This document shows positions 63,667 through 64,000 of a DNA stretch of 64,000 nt, piece after piece. The stretch is from CAZMNY01 sp964567745. Its GTDB lineage: Bacteria > Planctomycetota > Planctomycetia > Pirellulales > Pirellulaceae. Below the pieces are notes generated by a model. That model saw only the letters and a program-made list of their open reading frames with translations. It searched no databases and was not told where the DNA came from. The stretch's first letter is position 1; the number at the start of each line of letters is the position of its first letter. A program made the translations under genes and the position numbers. The DNA lies in assembly GCA_964567745.1 (NCBI GenBank), contig CAZMNY010000026.1, positions 1-64,000 on the forward strand, read 5' to 3'.

Positions 63667-63707
63667 TACGATTGATAGTCGTATATGTACGGTAAACCGT
63701 CGTACAT
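63667..63707 (-). promoter_or_regulatory. Likely BlaI-type operator
   Basis: Two inverted repeats: TACGA-TTGATAG-TCGTA (63667-63683) and ATGTAC (63685-63690) opposed by GTACAT (63702-63707), with CGTCGTACAT extending the second. TAC/GTA half-sites resemble BlaI/MecI operators (TACA/TGTA type). Position just before the repressor start implies autoregulation. Confidence 0.65.
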
Positions 63708-63873
63708 GTCAAACTAACAAGGCCAACAGGGGCTAATCGCGAATCTGAAGAGGGCCGAGAGGGGGCTATATGTGGTGAGATCTTTGCGGCCGATTCCGCT
63801 TCACGAACGACTTCCGTGACTCTCAGTGACTCTTCGACGCGAACGAAAAACCGTCGCGCGAGCGTCCGCATTA

Positions 63874-64000
63874 CTATCGAACTTCGACGCGGCAACGCGG
63901 AAGGGCTTTGCGTAGTTTCGCGAACCCCTCCTTGGAAATGTTTGTTTCGTGCAGCAAGGCAAACTTCAGCTTCTTAAACTTCGTCAAATGTTCGATCCCT
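63874..64000 (-). CDS. C-terminal end of a leucine-rich-repeat protein, cut by the window edge
   Basis: The minus-strand frame running in from the right edge reads IEHLTKFKKLKFALLHETN, then ISKEGFAKLRKALPRCRVEV, and stops at 63874. This is the usual last unit of planctomycete LRR proteins (LxxLKxLxL, T-x-(I/V)S-x-x-G, LRKALPxC). Only 41 codons are visible. No membrane segment or start is seen. Confidence 0.6.
   Translation of the reverse strand, partial: GIEHLTKFKKLKFALLHETNISKEGFAKLRKALPRCRVEVR

Noticed and set aside
63656..63895. 79-codon minus-strand frame
   Set aside because: It covers the operator and promoter region of the BlaI-like gene and has no recognisable features.

Overview
The window is chromosomal DNA from a planctomycete, most likely of the Pirellulaceae type. 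The diagnostic families are a DUF1549/DUF1553 (PSCyt2/PSD1) protein paired with a twin-arginine DUF1501 protein and a WD40 protein, a giant PVC-type dehydrogenase with HEAT repeats and a C-terminal CxxCH heme-binding domain, secreted Gfo/Idh/MocA oxidoreductases, an M56 (BlaR1-like) peptidase with its BlaI-like repressor, and a Cys-rich secreted protein of a planctomycete-type family. GC content is moderately high. Many start sites have a purine-rich Shine-Dalgarno, but several have none. No rRNA, tRNA or CRISPR array was seen.

Layout. 1-0.66 kb: edge of a decayed IS630-family transposase fused to a dispersed repeat. 0.77-4.8 kb: a 1190-residue AsmA-like envelope protein and a small membrane protein. 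5.1-10.5 kb: a sigma-54 activator with a degenerate receiver, then an mrfA-mrfB-like DNA-repair pair (DEAD/H helicase plus DEDDh exonuclease). 10.5-11.15 kb: a small membrane protein and a candidate structured non-coding RNA with its own -10 box, closing stem and intrinsic terminator. 11.4-16.8 kb: operon of PSD1 protein, DUF1501 protein, WD40 protein and TonB-like protein. 16.8-17.5 kb: repeats. 17.5-20.6 kb: prfB with the programmed CTT-TGA-C frameshift, divergent from mnmA. 20.6-22.5 kb: a frameshifted glycerophosphodiester phosphodiesterase, a TA-flanked MITE and a repeat island. 22.5-30.8 kb: a His/Asp-rich anchored protein, a Cys/Met PLP enzyme, infA, an abundant-looking secreted protein of unknown role, lysA and a secreted hydrolase. 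30.9-34.4 kb: epimerase-like TIM barrel, MFS carrier and oxidoreductase, probably one sugar or polyol catabolic set. 35.2-39 kb: the PVC dehydrogenase. 39.3-45.5 kb: a complete peptide/opine-type ABC importer (lipoprotein, two permeases, one fused double ATPase). 45.5-54.3 kb: gamma-glutamyltransferase, SppA, a TIM-barrel protein, a Cys-rich secreted protein and a CpaC/RcpA-like secretin. 54.8-57.3 kb: two secreted Gfo/Idh/MocA proteins. 57.4-61 kb: a visibly decaying two-component region (broken receiver, out-of-frame sensor kinase, FixJ-like receiver, truncated beta-propeller protein). 61-64 kb: BlaR1/BlaI-type antirepressor-repressor pair with an operator, and the tail of a leucine-rich-repeat gene.

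Most interesting points: the candidate RNA at 10931-11137; the BlaR1-like receptor whose C-terminus carries five tandem ~39-residue helical repeats; the His/Asp-rich protein; the +1 frameshift sites at prfB and at the transposase; a 102-bp MITE with 12-bp terminal repeats flanked by TA; and a dispersed palindromic repeat family that has invaded or flanks most of the broken genes.
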